Shown here piece after piece: positions 12,031 through 23,837 of a stretch of DNA of 64,000 nt (the stretch's first letter is position 1; each line of letters starts with the position of its first letter). The stretch spans positions 28,223,531 through 28,287,530 of the forward strand of contig CM026554.1 of assembly GCA_015143295.1 (NCBI GenBank). The letters are read 5' to 3'. The notes under the pieces were generated by a model. The model was given only the letters and a program-made list of their open reading frames with translations, was not told the origin of the DNA and made no database searches. The position numbers and the translations under genes are program-made. The stretch comes from Tetracentron sinense. Its lineage: Eukaryota > Streptophyta > Magnoliopsida > Trochodendrales > Trochodendraceae.

Positions 12031-12415
12031 ACTTTGTCGACACCTAGAATGTCCCCTTTTAATACCCTGTGTGTTCTTGACACCTCATGTATCCTTCGAT
12101 CGATTTGGTCAAACCCCTTCAGGAGATATCATATCAATCAATCTTGGCTAGCGCCTCCAGACCAAGCCATCTTTCTTTGCATCCATCAATCATCAGCTTA
12201 AGTATCACAGACCACTATTAATTCCCCAGAGAGTGGCCTTAACTACTTTTTCTTTCCCTAGCTCGCCCATATCCCTAGTGTGTATAGGTAGGCTCATCAC
12301 TCATCACCACTTGTACAACATGCATGCATATCATCATCCCAAGAACCCAATCTTGGTGTAAAAAAATGATGATTCAAGTCTTTGTCGTTCAATTGTCAAC
12401 TTTGCACTCTCCAGC

Positions 12416-12424
12416 AAAGAGGGG
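12416..12424 (+). other. Polypurine tract of the Tat element
   Basis: AAAGAGGGG followed by CAAC directly precedes the TG of the 3' LTR at 12429. Confidence 0.8.
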
Positions 12425-12428
12425 CAAC

Positions 12429-15360
12429 TGTAAGCACCCAATTTTTACACCCCTGCCTTAACCATGGTTAAAACTTTTAAACCTTGGTTATCCCCTATCT
12501 GAATCCTAAGTAAACCCTGGCACCCTTAGGTAAAACCCTAAGTCAAACCCTAGTAGCCCTAGGTGGACCCTAAGACAAACCCTAGCAACCCTAGGTGGAC
12601 CCCAAGTCAATCCCTAGGCTTAATCCTAGGTAAACCATGGTTAAACCCTAGGTAAACATTAGAGTCCAACCAAGCCCATCTCAGGGCCTAAAACCCCAAA
12701 ATCCAAGCTCAGAACTTCTATGGGCCCAAACATGGGCACACAAGCTTGTAGAACCCAAGTACAGTGGGGCCCACCTGCCATTTTCAAAATTTTGAATAAT
12801 GGCGGTAAAGTATTTACCGCCATTATCTAGCATGGCAAAGATCCTAGTGCTTTCGGCCCAAGTGTGCGAGGGCTAGGCCAAAAATGGCAAAGTTCATAAA
12901 TGGCAGTAATTGGATTACCGCCATTCTTTTTTGGTCTTCTTCAGGAATGACGATAATCCAACTACCGCCATTTTAGTTTTCTACAAATCCATCGTACAGC
13001 ACCCCTCCTGGACCACTCCAGCCACCTCAGGTGTGTCCCCCGCGCTTGAATTAATCCCCTAACCAACCACCCCCAGGGTCTTCTCCTTCACCTATAAATA
13101 CCCCATCACCCCATGGGTTCAAGGCACTCTGAAACACCCACAGTGAAACGCTGCCTCATTTCAGCCTACCTCACTCCACCTTCCTCAACCTCTGCCCTCC
13201 GCCTTAAGTAATCCCTTAGCATTCTAGTGGCTCCCTCAAGCCTGCCCCAACCCCTGCACCACCTTCGTGCACCATTGCACCCTCAAAATTCTCATCCAAA
13301 CACTAAGTTGCATTTAGGCAGCCTTAATCCAGCCTTACCAGACCACTGGTTACCTACCTTAGAGCATCTCAAGCCTCACTTGGAGTCCCCAGACCTCCCT
13401 TCACTGATTACCAATCCACCACCGCAGCAACAACATCCCCATTACGAGCATACAGTAGGGTAGGGCTCTTTATTTGGTTCATTCATTCTTTCCATTTTTT
13501 TTAAAGCAATGTAAGGACCCCTGGTCCTATTCTAGGGGTCCATTTTCTTTTTATCTTCATGTTCATGCACTGTCCAACCAAGGATAGGCTACCCCCCACC
13601 TTCCTCATAAGTGTAAGGGAAGACCCTTGAGGTATAACCATGGGTACGAGACCCTACATCACTACGGAACTTTTTCCTAAGTTCTGGGGGTCCCTCAAGT
13701 CATGAGGGAACACCTGGTAACTCTTAGAGCAGCCCCCAGTAGGGGAAAATGCCTTTCCAAAACTCTCCAGCAATGGCGGTAGTCCATCTACTGCCATTAT
13801 TGACTCATCACTTTGAAGCTCTCTTAACCATGGTTAGGTTAAGCCCTGGTCCAGTCCAAGGCCATAGTTATGACCTCAGACCTGTGACTATCTCCCCTAG
13901 TCACTCCAGACCTTAACTAGTAGCTTAACTCTGATTAAACCAGCCTCAAACCCATAGTTAGTTAATGACGGTAGAGCATCTACCGCAATTTTAGTCAATC
14001 GAGCAGGATACCTTTTACCCTCTATGGGGCCCACACTAGACCTCCCCTGGGCCCACCAAAGACCCAGGGTCTTCCATGAACTTCAAGCTACACCTCTATG
14101 GTCTCAGAACTCTCTAGGTCAGTCCTTAACCATAGTTAAAATCCCTACAAAGTCTGGTTAAAATGAAACTATAATAGAGGTAATCCTAATACCTCCATTT
14201 CTGATTTTTACTTTTTATGAGCTTTGCACAGGGCCCAAACCAGGTAGGAGGCCAGTCTAGGCCCTGCCATGCTCCCTGAGCCCAATTTTGACCTGATCAG
14301 ACCCTTAACCATGGTTAAATCTATCATTGGTTAACATGTAACAATGGTTAAACAGCCCTTAATCTACAAAATTCTAGAAAAATCTTTAAAAAATCAAAAA
14401 TATTCCAAGGAGTCCAGAATGAATTTTTGTGTTCATTTTTACTTTGGTTAGTACCCTTAACCATGGTTAAACTCCACTTTTGGTTAACGTTTAACCATGG
14501 TTAAGCAGCCCTTAACCCATAAAATTCTATAAAAATGCTCAGAAAATCAGAAATATTTTGAGATACCCAAAAATGATCTATTTCAGCCATTTAAGCCTGG
14601 TTAGCAATCCTAACCATGGTGACCCCCCCTTTAACCATGGTAAGCAATCCTTACCCGTGGGAAAAAATCTTAAAAATTCCCAAAACTTCCAAAAAATTCA
14701 AAAAGACCAAAAATACAGTTTCTGAACCTTTTTACTGTGGTTAGCAATCTTACCCATGGTTAGTTTGACCTAACCTCGGCTAGTTCAACCCTAACCTTGG
14801 TTAAACTTTACCTTAGCCTACTAGGCTCCTCTCTTGGTCTATTGGGCCCAAACTCCAGTCTACCGGACTACCCCTTGGCCTACCGAGCCCCTACCATGCA
14901 CTTGACCAACCTCGATTCACAAAACCCTAACCCTTGAGTTAGGTCCATTAGCCACCCTTGGTGTACATACACACACTCCTTAGCCTTGGCACAGGCTCAA
15001 GTGCCAGAACTACACTCGGTCTGATCTCACCCCTATGTGACTACGTAGGCAACCCAACCCGGATTCGACCCTAGTTACCTTTTCTTTTTTAGATTAGTCT
15101 TATTTTAAACATTGAGGTATTTTAGCAAACTTTGACATTAATTGGCTTAATCCTAGAGAGTAGGGAACCGTTGTAAAACGGAAGCCTCGAGGTGCCTAAC
15201 ACCTTCCCGGACTTAACCGAACCTCTTACCCTAATCTCAAATCGTAAATCAAGACCTTATCCAAATCTCGGGGACTTATCCCTTCTGAATGAATAAGTGG
15301 CGACTCTAACTCCTCGTGAGATTTTTTAGGGTTCTAAAACCAGCGCTCACATCCATATTT
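12429..15360 (+). mobile_element. Tat-type gypsy 3' LTR (about 2.9 kb)
   Basis: It starts TGTAAGCACCCAATTTTTAC after a polypurine tract. The end is near 15351-15365, judged against the solo copy ending at 27856 (both have ATCCATATT close to the end). In order it holds CTAGG/AAACCCTA repeats (12480-12670), six dyads of the AATGGCGGTA..TACCGCCATT type (12798-14199), a TATA-like CCTATAAATACCCC near 13090, many AACCATGGTT palindromes (14300-14660) and short CTACCGGGCCC-type repeats (14810-14890). Confidence 0.8.
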
Positions 15361-15569
15361 TAAAATGTATAGTCCCAGTTAGTTTACATCTATAATCACC
15401 GATATTAACAATGATCTTTGATTTGACATACGATTACATGTTGAAAGATCATAGTTATGTCTGCGTGTTGTAACCGCAAACAATAAGTCGATTTCTAATA
15501 GTGAGGAGTATTCTATCACTTATAGAATATATATTAGTATATTGTTAAAATAAGATCTAATTGAATAAT

Positions 15570-16114
15570 TGATGGAGAAGTTTAAGGCGAAGAAGAAAGA
15601 TCTACATATGGTATTCATGAATTTAGAGAAAGTTTATGATGGAACCCTTAAAAGATTAATTTGGTCATAGGTATTGAGAATTAAAGAAGTTCCAAAAATA
15701 TATATTGATACTGATAAGGATATGTATGAGGAAGACGTATCTACCATAATAACAGTTGACGGCAAGATAAACGAGTTTTTAGTGACAATATGATTACATT
15801 AGATGTCAATTATTACGAGTCTATATCTTTTTACATGGTTATGGATCAATTGAATACTAATATTCAAGAGTAGATCTCTTGGTGTATCTATGTCATTTAA
15901 GGAAGATGTTTAATTCATTGATAAAATGAACGAGTAACTAAGATGCTGAACAGGTACCTTGGAATCTATAGGTTTAAAGTTACTCAAACTTAAACAAAAT
16001 ATATAGAATATAACTCAATAAGACTACTAATAGGATAGTGGTAGTAGTTAAAATAGATGACCAAGAGTTACTGTTAAGCGGCCGATTTTGTTACCTCGAT
16101 TCAGTTATTCATAG
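15570..16114 (+). pseudogene. RTE-clade LINE reverse transcriptase remnant, part 1
   Basis: Translated fragments read KKDLHMVFMNLEKVYD, then PKIYIDTDKDMYEEDVST and FRLTNF-adjacent FCYLDSVIHS. These correspond to reverse transcriptase blocks of plant RTE-type LINEs (consensus-like LHMVFIDLEKAYD, IIKDMYDGA, YLGSIIQ). Stops and frame changes abound. The LINE is cut at 16114 by a copia solo LTR and resumes at 17258. Confidence 0.7.
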
Positions 16115-17252
16115 TGTAAAGTCGAGTTTTAGATTGACTAATTTTGTAAGAAAAATCATTGTTAAGGGTGTCTCAATCCAAGAAAGTTCAAGTGCTAAAA
16201 GTCACGTCAATACGAAGACAACTTGCTTATCATACTTCATTAACATTCCTAAGAATGGTAAGTGACTTAGAAGATATCTATCATAGGAGGAATTGGCTTA
16301 GATAATGTTCACTGTACCCTAGGAGGATAGAAGCAAGTCAAGGTAGTTAATAAACTGCTTTTGGGCAAAAAACTTATTGGAGGTTCGAACTAAGGGTAGG
16401 GCATTCGAACAGCCTTGAAAAAAATATATGGGGAAAAATTCTAAAATATTGCCTTATGGGTGTTCAAACGGTCTGTGCGAAAATAGGATTCAACAACTTC
16501 CTTTTTCTTATTTTTTGGTTCGCCTATATAATGTTTTGTTTCCTATTATGAATTAGGGCTTTTGAGATTGAGTAGAGAGGCTCCCAAAATAATATTAGGG
16601 TTTCCTCATTGTGGATGACTTATCCATTTGACCTCTCTCTCATGTTCTAAGCTAGAGTTGCAAGTATTCATCAAAATATCATTCGACTTGCATTATTGAT
16701 TCTCATCGTTCATGGGATCACACTAGGTGTTGTTTAAATTGAATTAAACCCCTCAAACTCCTTGTGAGTATAAACTTGGTTGGCATGTGCCAAAGCCTTT
16801 GAAAAAGAAGATCGGTCCCTATAGCGGATTGTGGTTATTGTAGTCAAAGTAATCTGGAGTCATCGTAGGCGGAGATCGATCGAGAGATCGTGGCTAATGA
16901 GTTTTGAGAGGAGCACAATCTACTGCTGGTTGATCATGTTGTTTGAGCGAGCATGGTTGCTTATTGAGGCGTTGAGGATTGGTTACCGATGATCATTGTG
17001 TCGAGTCCAGTTAGGTACAGTCTAAGTCTATAAGTATTTAATGTTTTTGCTCTTAGTTAAATCTCTTTCATCTCGACTAGGTCCCATGGTTTTCCCGGGA
17101 GGGTTTCCATGTAAAAATCTTGGTCTTGTGGTTTGTTTATTTGTTTACCTTTTCCGCACTTTAATTGTTAAAATTAAAATTGGTAGATAGGCCTTAGGAA
17201 AACCTATTCACCCCCCTCTAGGTCTTGATTGATTTATAAAGGGGTAATTTCA
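16115..17252 (+). mobile_element. Copia solo LTR (1138 bp) with a perfect target duplication
   Basis: It opens TGTAAAGTCGAGTTTTAG and closes GGGTAATTTCA. CATAG flanks it on both sides (16110-16114 and 17253-17257), a perfect 5-bp target duplication. A TATA-like CCTATATAATG lies near 16523. It carries TTCGAA palindromes near 16387 and 16410 and GTTCAAAC near 16463. The internal region is missing, as after recombination between two LTRs. Confidence 0.9.
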
Positions 17253-17257
17253 CATAG

Positions 17258-17540
17258 GATGGAGAGATTGAAGAGGATGATACTCATAGATTGTAGTTAT
17301 GTGGCTAAAGAGGAGATCTATTTTTGAAGTGCTATGTGATTAACGCATTAGAACAAACTAAAAGAAAAAAATATTATAAGACAACAATAGAACCAACTAT
17401 GTTTTATGGAGTAAAATTTTGGGCTACTAAAAATCAACATATTAGTAGAATTAATGTAGCTAAATTGGCATAAATTAATTTAAATACAAAAAATATGAGA
17501 TAAAAAATGAGCGCATTCGATCGAATTTGGATAAATTCCA
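17258..17540 (+). pseudogene. RTE-clade LINE remnant, part 2
   Basis: Directly after the solo LTR the LINE resumes with a DGEIEEDDTHR-like reading, followed by KKYYKTTIEPTMFYGVKFWA and a KNQHISRINVAKLA segment. These match the region after the reverse transcriptase core of RTE LINEs. Reading is broken by stops. The 3' end of the LINE is not clear. Confidence 0.65.
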
Positions 17541-19269
17541 ATAGGTGATAAAATAAGAAAGAGTGACCAAGATGACTTAGACATGTTCAATGAGGCTACT
17601 AACAACCTCAATGAGAAATGAATTAGTGTAAGTTAAAGGCTCTAAAAAGGTGAGGGAAGACACAAAAATGACATGAGAGACATGGTTGAAGGGCCGATCA
17701 CTAAGATAGATATAGTGAAGAAGGGTTTGATATACAACACAAAATTTAACCAAACTTATTGCCTTTAATATAGTGGAAGGACAGAAAATGTGAGACAGTC
17801 AATCCCGTAGGAATGCTCTTGGTCTTGATAAGACATGTATGATAATGATGATAATACTCTATTTATTACTCAACAACTTTACAAAAACGACTTATGCAAT
17901 ATCATTTTCTCAAAAAATTGTTGCATTTCCATAAAACTATTTCCAAAATACCCATTAAACATGCAAACAATGAAAAATTAAATTTTTCTATAGAAAAAAG
18001 TTTGAATTATTTACTAAGTTTGAAACCACCAACCAATTTGTATTTAGTTTTATATCATTTGCTAAGTTTCTTGTTTCTTCTAATTGCGTAAAAAAGATGC
18101 AAGGAATAAGATGGTTGTTGTTGTGTATATTGCTCAAGTATTTGTATGGAAGGCCTTGAAGCTCAGGATTATAAATTTTCATCCAAACCTACTAGGATAT
18201 ATAATTCACAACTTTAATTAATAAAAGACCACTGAGATATCGTTATTGTGAAGCTCTATTTGTTACTCGTTGGGACGCGAAAACCAGAGGATAACTTTCA
18301 CTAACTCAAGCAAACTTAACAATCTCATCAAGAGTACTAACAACGGACAAGCATGGATAATGAGGTAAATGTGGTAGATGAAGATGTTCCTGGTACATAT
18401 TTAGAGCTATATCCATCTTGGGAATGCTGGTGGCCTAAGGCTTAGTTGGGCCTCCAATCTTCGAAGAGGTAACATCGAGCTCAAATTTATCTACCCCCTC
18501 CAAACAACCACTAGTTGTTTGGCCCAACCAAAATCACATTATCTGGTTTTGATCACTTTTTAGGAGTTCTCGTTATCCGCAATTTGATGATTGAAATTAA
18601 ACTAAGTTGTGAGAAGTTCTTTTATGAAATATAGATATGATATATCATTTTTGATGTATCAGTTTAGTAATTTCCCTCTTTGAGAAAATTTGAGACCATT
18701 GATAAGCTTCCATGCTCTCCTTTCTTGTGCTAGATTCCCTCATTGCCTTCAAGAGATGTTTTTTCGTTCCACTCTCTTATTCTCATATGATGGCATGTTG
18801 TTTTTGCATGGGGATGAATAGGTCTCAGAGCTAGACTTTACTAGTTTAGCTCACAATTTAGTAAAATATGTTGGATAATGCTAGTAACAGTTTCTTTGAA
18901 GGCTCACTCTCTTTTTGATTGGATAGAGTCGTTAGTTGAAAACATGCGTCTTTCTCCTGATGGAAGACAACAACACATGTATTCTTCTTAAAGAAAGTGA
19001 GCTTAAAATTAAGAAAGTGGAGCTAGCATTACCCAAATATGTTTAAGCTATAAACAAGTCTTAGATCCAAACTTACTTAAAAAGACAAGTGCACATAGTA
19101 ACTTGTAAGCATAGTTACCAAGTTAGAGTTCATGAATTATTTAGCTAGGAAAATTTTTAGAAATGAATCAGGTAAACGTTGTGCAAGATATGAGACAATA
19201 TAAAATCTTATTGATTATAAAATATATTTCATATATTAGATTTTTATTCAGAGATTTTTAAAAAAGTCA
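17541..19269. other. Interval without recognised features
   Basis: AT-rich sequence without a supported gene or repeat boundary. It may hold the 3' end of the LINE and a decayed part of the minus-strand copia element, but I see no domain that proves either. Confidence 0.4.
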
Positions 19270-19289
19270 GGAATAATATTGTGTTTAAT

Positions 19290-19899
19290 TTAAAAATTGG
19301 TTGTATTTTTCTTTCCAAAAGTCATGATTACTTCATGAATTAACTTTTCTATTTTTATTGATTTGACCTTTTTAGTCAATAAAATTTTATCCTTTTTCAG
19401 CTTAAGGCTTTCCTCATACAATTCTTCATAAGTTGTCTCAAGGTCACCACCATCTTCAGAATCATCTCGACTCTCTTCATCTTCCTTCTCATTGTTTGAC
19501 TCAAGACAGTCATCAAAATTTTCATTCTCACTTATAGTAGAAGAAGACACTTTAATCTCAATCGAGGTGACAATAAAAATAACATAATTTGTAGTCTCCT
19601 TAGAAGAAGAAGAATTTTCTGACTTTTTAGTTTCGGATACACTGTCATCCCTCATGGCATTCTTCATTTTACTCTTTAATTTTTTCTTGTTAGAGCACTC
19701 GAACGAGATATGTAATAGCCTTGGCATTCATAGCACGGAATTCTTTGAGATTTCCTGTCCGCACTTTTAGGATTTTTTGTGTATTCAAAGTGCTTGGACT
19801 AAGGCTTCTCAATAGATTTTTTTTTTTTTATCATTACTTAGGATTAAATCTTTTGTTTGTTTTTGAAAATTTTCTGAATTTTTTTGCAAAAAAACCATT
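19290..19899 (-). pseudogene. Copia gag remnant, C-terminal block
   Basis: Read on the minus strand this gives FAKKFRKFSKTNKRFNPK, then the end of a zinc knuckle (FECSNKKKLKSK) and an acidic tail (DDSEDGGDLETTYEELYEE). They correspond to the gag at 2710-3933 (LFTKKFKKNLKFNKRF; AECSNKKIFKGK; DSKGDLEAAHDELFQE). The first zinc-knuckle cysteines fall in a shifted frame. Confidence 0.75.
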
Positions 19900-22088
19900 T
19901 GTAGAGACCCAAAACATGGTTGTCTTAAAACTTGTGCAAATTGAATGAAAATATGAAAATTTGTGTTTAAAACAATGCATTTATGTTTTATAATACGTAT
20001 TTATGCTATGTGACCATTTGTTAAGAGTTTAGGGAAGAAAATTTAACAAAACCAACCAAAACAGGGGAGAACTGTCAATCGTCCCTCAAACCGGTTGACC
20101 ACCGTGGCAAAAAAGTGTATGGGAAATCGGGTAGGGAGCATCACACCAAATCGGTCAACCGCCCGACCAAACCGGTCGACCGCCCTATATAACGGTCAAC
20201 CGATTGGACAATTTTAGCCCAGAAACTTGCTATTTTCTGAAATTCCGAGAGTTTAAGGCAATTAGGACTCTATAAATAAGACTTTATTTTGTGGGTTTTA
20301 GGGTTTTCAAACATTCTAAGAGTTTTCGGAGAGCTAAGGAGAGAAAAACCTAGGGTTTTTGCACAAACTTACTTAGAGAAGAAGGGAGAGGTCTTTGTGA
20401 TCAAGATCAATCCTATTCGCAAGCAAGAGATCGTTGGGAAGTAATCAAGTCAGGTAGATATACTCTAATAGTTGATTTCTATCCTGATCATTGATGCTAA
20501 GTAAGATCAAATAGATAAGTTTTGAAGTAAGAATACATTTATGCATGTTTTCATTGTAAGAATTATGTTTATGTATGATTTCCTTGATTTTAAAGAGATT
20601 TCGATCTTAATTTTAGTAAGTACGATTCAACAAGGGGAAATGGAATATTATGGAGTATGTTTGATTTGTTGTGGTGGAAGGGATGTATGCTAGAGTTGTT
20701 TTGAATGATTGTATGTTAGACGTATGATTTGGGGAAATGGAATATTATGGAGTATGTTTGATTTGTTATGGAGGAAGTGATGCATGCTAGAGTTGTTTTG
20801 AATGATTGTATGTTAGAGGTATGATTTCCGGATTTGTGCAAATTAGGATTTTAGGCTATATATGTATATGCTATCGGAAGATGTATGGTGATGTTTGCTA
20901 TTCTCTTTATTGTAAGAATCACAATTATGCATGTTTACATTATAACGACTAACCATGATGAATTGATAATTGTTGTATGATATTTGAATTATATACTTTG
21001 ATACGTATTCGGGTAAATGAGCTTTGGATTATGGTTTTGTTTGCTTAGGATTTCTATCATTATAGTGTGGACCAAGATGAAGGATTTGCGATGGCTCTTG
21101 ACTAATAATCTAAGGTGCAATATAACTGAGGATTTATAATTGTTCACTCACTTTCACCAAGATAATGATATATGTATTAGTATGAAAAGACCACGACCAC
21201 AAGTAAGGACACAAGTGAGATACAAGTAAGCAAATCAGAAAAGTAAGTGATTACACAACTAAGATTACATGATCGAATTTTACATGGCTTGGGCATGAGT
21301 GCCCAGTAAGTGATTCACAAGTAAGCCGTGTGCACTGGGTAATGTGCTAAGTTGTGTGCACTAGATAATGTGCTAAGGATGGGTACTTCGGTAAGTAAAG
21401 TATAGTTAATCTCTTCAGATATATAATGAAGCGGTATTTTAAGTTATTGTACAAATGCATGGAAATTGATATCATTCACGAGAAAGGTTAGAAAAGGAAG
21501 CACAAGTGAGCACAGTTAAGACTTGTAAAGAAAAGATTGTTTCCGCACTTTGATTAATGTATGAATGTATGTTGTTCTATTAAAATCATGATATTTATGT
21601 TATATTACTACTAATGATATTGTTAGCTAGAAGATTATATCCGTGGAGCTTGTCAATGTTTAGCCAAATAGTTATTGTCGGCAGGTCTAGGTTTTGATAT
21701 TTGCGCTGTTGAGCCTTGGATTGAAGAAGAAAACATAGAATAAGAACTAGTAGGTGATCATCCCGAAGAGGAGCGGGATCTTGACCGATGGGCTTATTAT
21801 TGATTTAATTTACCAGATTTTTATCTAATGTTAAGGGATTGTAATAAAATATTTTGATGGATTATGTTAGGTTTAAATTTGATTAGTTGGGAATCATGAT
21901 GGATGATTAAGATGATTATTATATTCCAGTTTCGTTATAAATTCTACATTTGATTGAGATATTATAATTGAAGAAATTTTCATGATCATCTTTCAGTGTG
22001 CCTTATATGCTTCTAACATGACTGTAAGATAAATAAGTCACGTGCCAAGGTTTCACATTCTCTTATGTGGGATTTTGGGGGTATGGTA
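19900..22088 (+). mobile_element. Gypsy solo LTR (2189 bp), plus strand
   Basis: It opens TGTAGAGACCCAAAAC and closes GGGATTTTGGGGGTATGGTA. CCATT flanks it on both sides (19895-19899 and 22089-22093), a perfect 5-bp target duplication, and the gag reading frame is interrupted exactly there. A TATA-like CTATAAATAAG lies near 20269, and a CCTATATAACG near 20195 follows several (G/C)GGTCGACCG-type motifs. The last base pair is TA, not the usual CA. Confidence 0.9.
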
Positions 22089-22237
22089 CCATTTCTCTTT
22101 ACAAAACTCAAAATTACTATCTGAGTCATATATAGATTCTTTGATGAATTTCAAGGCAATAGTTTTTGGTTTCTTAGATGAGTGCAAATTTAATTCATAG
22201 GTTTCAAGTGAACTGACCAATTTTTCAATTTTGAGAG
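22089..22237 (-). pseudogene. Copia gag remnant, middle block
   Basis: On the minus strand this reads KIEKLVSSLETYELNLHSSK and KPKTIALKFIKE, matching KIEELVGSLQTYELNLNPSK and KPKSITLKSVKE in the gag at about 3300-3390. It is bounded on both sides by solo gypsy LTRs. Confidence 0.85.
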
Positions 22238-22621
22238 TGTAACGACCCCAAATACCACCTTGACCAAAATGGGACCTTGGGTCGCCTCATTTCTTAAACC
22301 TGCTTAAATCTCATGACATACAAGACATACTAACACGAGTCTTCAAAAATGAGAATAAAAAATTTCGATATAAACCAAACCATCCTATATAAGTATGAGA
22401 CCAATGAAAACATAACTCACCATAAACAAAGTAATCTAATGCTCCAAACATCAGGTAGCACTACTAAGCAACATCATAACTACTACTGAAACAAGGTAAC
22501 AACTGTCTATTACAACACTTTTACACCAAAACAACTACCTAATAATAAGGAAAACTATCAAGATCTCTTGCTCCCTCAGAAAAAGGGTCGCCTTTAAAAT
22601 ATCCTTGTTCAATGATTCCTT

Positions 22622-23837
22622 TGACCTAGAGGGGGCTGAATAGGTCTTCCTAACAATGTCTACTAATTTTAATTTTATCGAGTTATTAATCAGAGTTATG
22701 ACAAACAAAATAAAAAATTGTGAAAAGTATAGAAGACAAGAAATCCACCACACACAAGATTTTTTACGTGGAAAATCCTTCCGGGAAAAACCACGGGACC
22801 TAGTCTAACACAAATCCACTAAGAGAATAGTTGTCAAACACAAGACTCAAATCTTACCCAAACCGGACACCAAACACTGTTCATCGGTACAAATTCTTCA
22901 TCTTGTGGATCACGAACTCCTCATTCGATCCCTGCAACAGTAACTCCGGTTCCTATCGGCCAACTATTCTCAAAGTTTCCAATTACAATCTCCAAAGATT
23001 GATCTCCGTCCTCGACGGCTTTGACAACGCCAACCAACACTCAAACATAGTTTTCAAACTAATTCAAAGGTACAGAATAACTCTAGTGAGATCTCAATAA
23101 CCATGGAGATCAACCGATGCACATCCAAGATAGAACAATTCAATCTTACATCAACTAGAGCTTGAGAGAGGAGAACTAAGGGTATTCACCAAGTGGGGAT
23201 TTAAGAACCCTAAAATCTTCAGAGTAGTTTCCAAAACTCTCTCAACTTCCTTAAAACGAGCTAAGGAATCACCAATTAAATAGTCAAGGCAATAGACTTG
23301 CCAAAACAGAGTTTGGATGATTTTAGAAACAGAAAATACGAGGTTTGTTCGAACGACCATGAGGGGCGTTCGAATGGTCCTGAGATTTGGATTGATTTGG
23401 ACAAAAATGGGCCACCAGAGTAGCTACTGGAATTTGTATTATACATGCCCGTTCGAACGGCTAGTAGGCCTTTCTTGGGCATTCGAACAGCCCTATTGGT
23501 CGTTCGAACGGCCTATGCTGAATTTGTATAATTTGCACTAAGACCTCTGTCACTCCATCTAATCTTTCATAAAGACCATCCAAAGGTTATTAAACTTACT
23601 TGGGTCAATTTCTAATCTCCTAGGGTATATGATTAAAGTTTACTAAGTCAATTCCACCTAAGGTAACCATTTACCATCCTAAGAGTGTGAGCAAAGCTTG
23701 AAGCCAGAATGTACTTCACTTGAGTCTTTGAAACTTCATCTTCACCGAACTTCATCAACAAGAGGAACAACGACACTACACTTGCATTGACACCATTTTG
23801 ACATCGTAATTAAGCCAATACAATTTATGACCTTACA
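22622..23837 (-). mobile_element. Copia solo LTR (1216 bp), minus strand
   Basis: On the minus strand it opens TGTAAGGTCATAAATTG and closes CCCCCTCTAGGTCA. The flanks are TCCTT (22617-22621) and ACCTT (23838-23842), an imperfect 5-bp duplication. It aligns with the copia LTRs at 6313 and 16115 (CCACGTGGAAAATCC-like block near 22765, U3 with CCTAAGGTAACC near 23660). GTTCGAAC motifs stand near 23347, 23453, 23489 and 23503. It is nested in the gypsy LTR 22238-28513. Confidence 0.85.

Larger units (their letters stand above)
9707..12428 (+). other. Long non-coding spacer of the Tat element
   Basis: No convincing protein is seen; open frames here are short and lack motifs. The interval is C-rich and pyrimidine-biased, with repeated CCTCTC/ACAACCTCTC words (10260-10380) and two copies of a block around ACCGG(C/T)AACGTCCTCAT(T/C)GC (about 10690 and 10799). 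A 136-bp tandem repeat is listed separately. Such spacers between pol and the 3' LTR are normal in Tat elements. Confidence 0.65.
7684..15360 (+). mobile_element. Tat-type Ty3-gypsy retrotransposon, 3' half
   Basis: The copia element entered this element's pol gene; the 5' half must lie left of the window. Present here are decayed RNase H and integrase (7684-9706), a 2.7-kb non-coding spacer (9707-12428), a polypurine tract (12416-12424) and a long 3' LTR (12429 to about 15360). A second archaeal-like RNase H fused to a long spacer before the 3' LTR is characteristic of the plant Tat lineage. No 5-bp target duplication can be tested because the left end is absent. Confidence 0.75.

Noticed and set aside
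12480..12670. Interstitial telomere array
   Set aside because: AAACCCTA words are irregularly spaced and mixed with CTAGGTGGA; the position is fixed within the LTR in all three copies, so this is LTR sequence.
12798..14199. CRISPR-like array because of the repeated dyads
   Set aside because: Spacing is irregular (tens to hundreds of bp), the host is a plant LTR and no cas-like gene exists.
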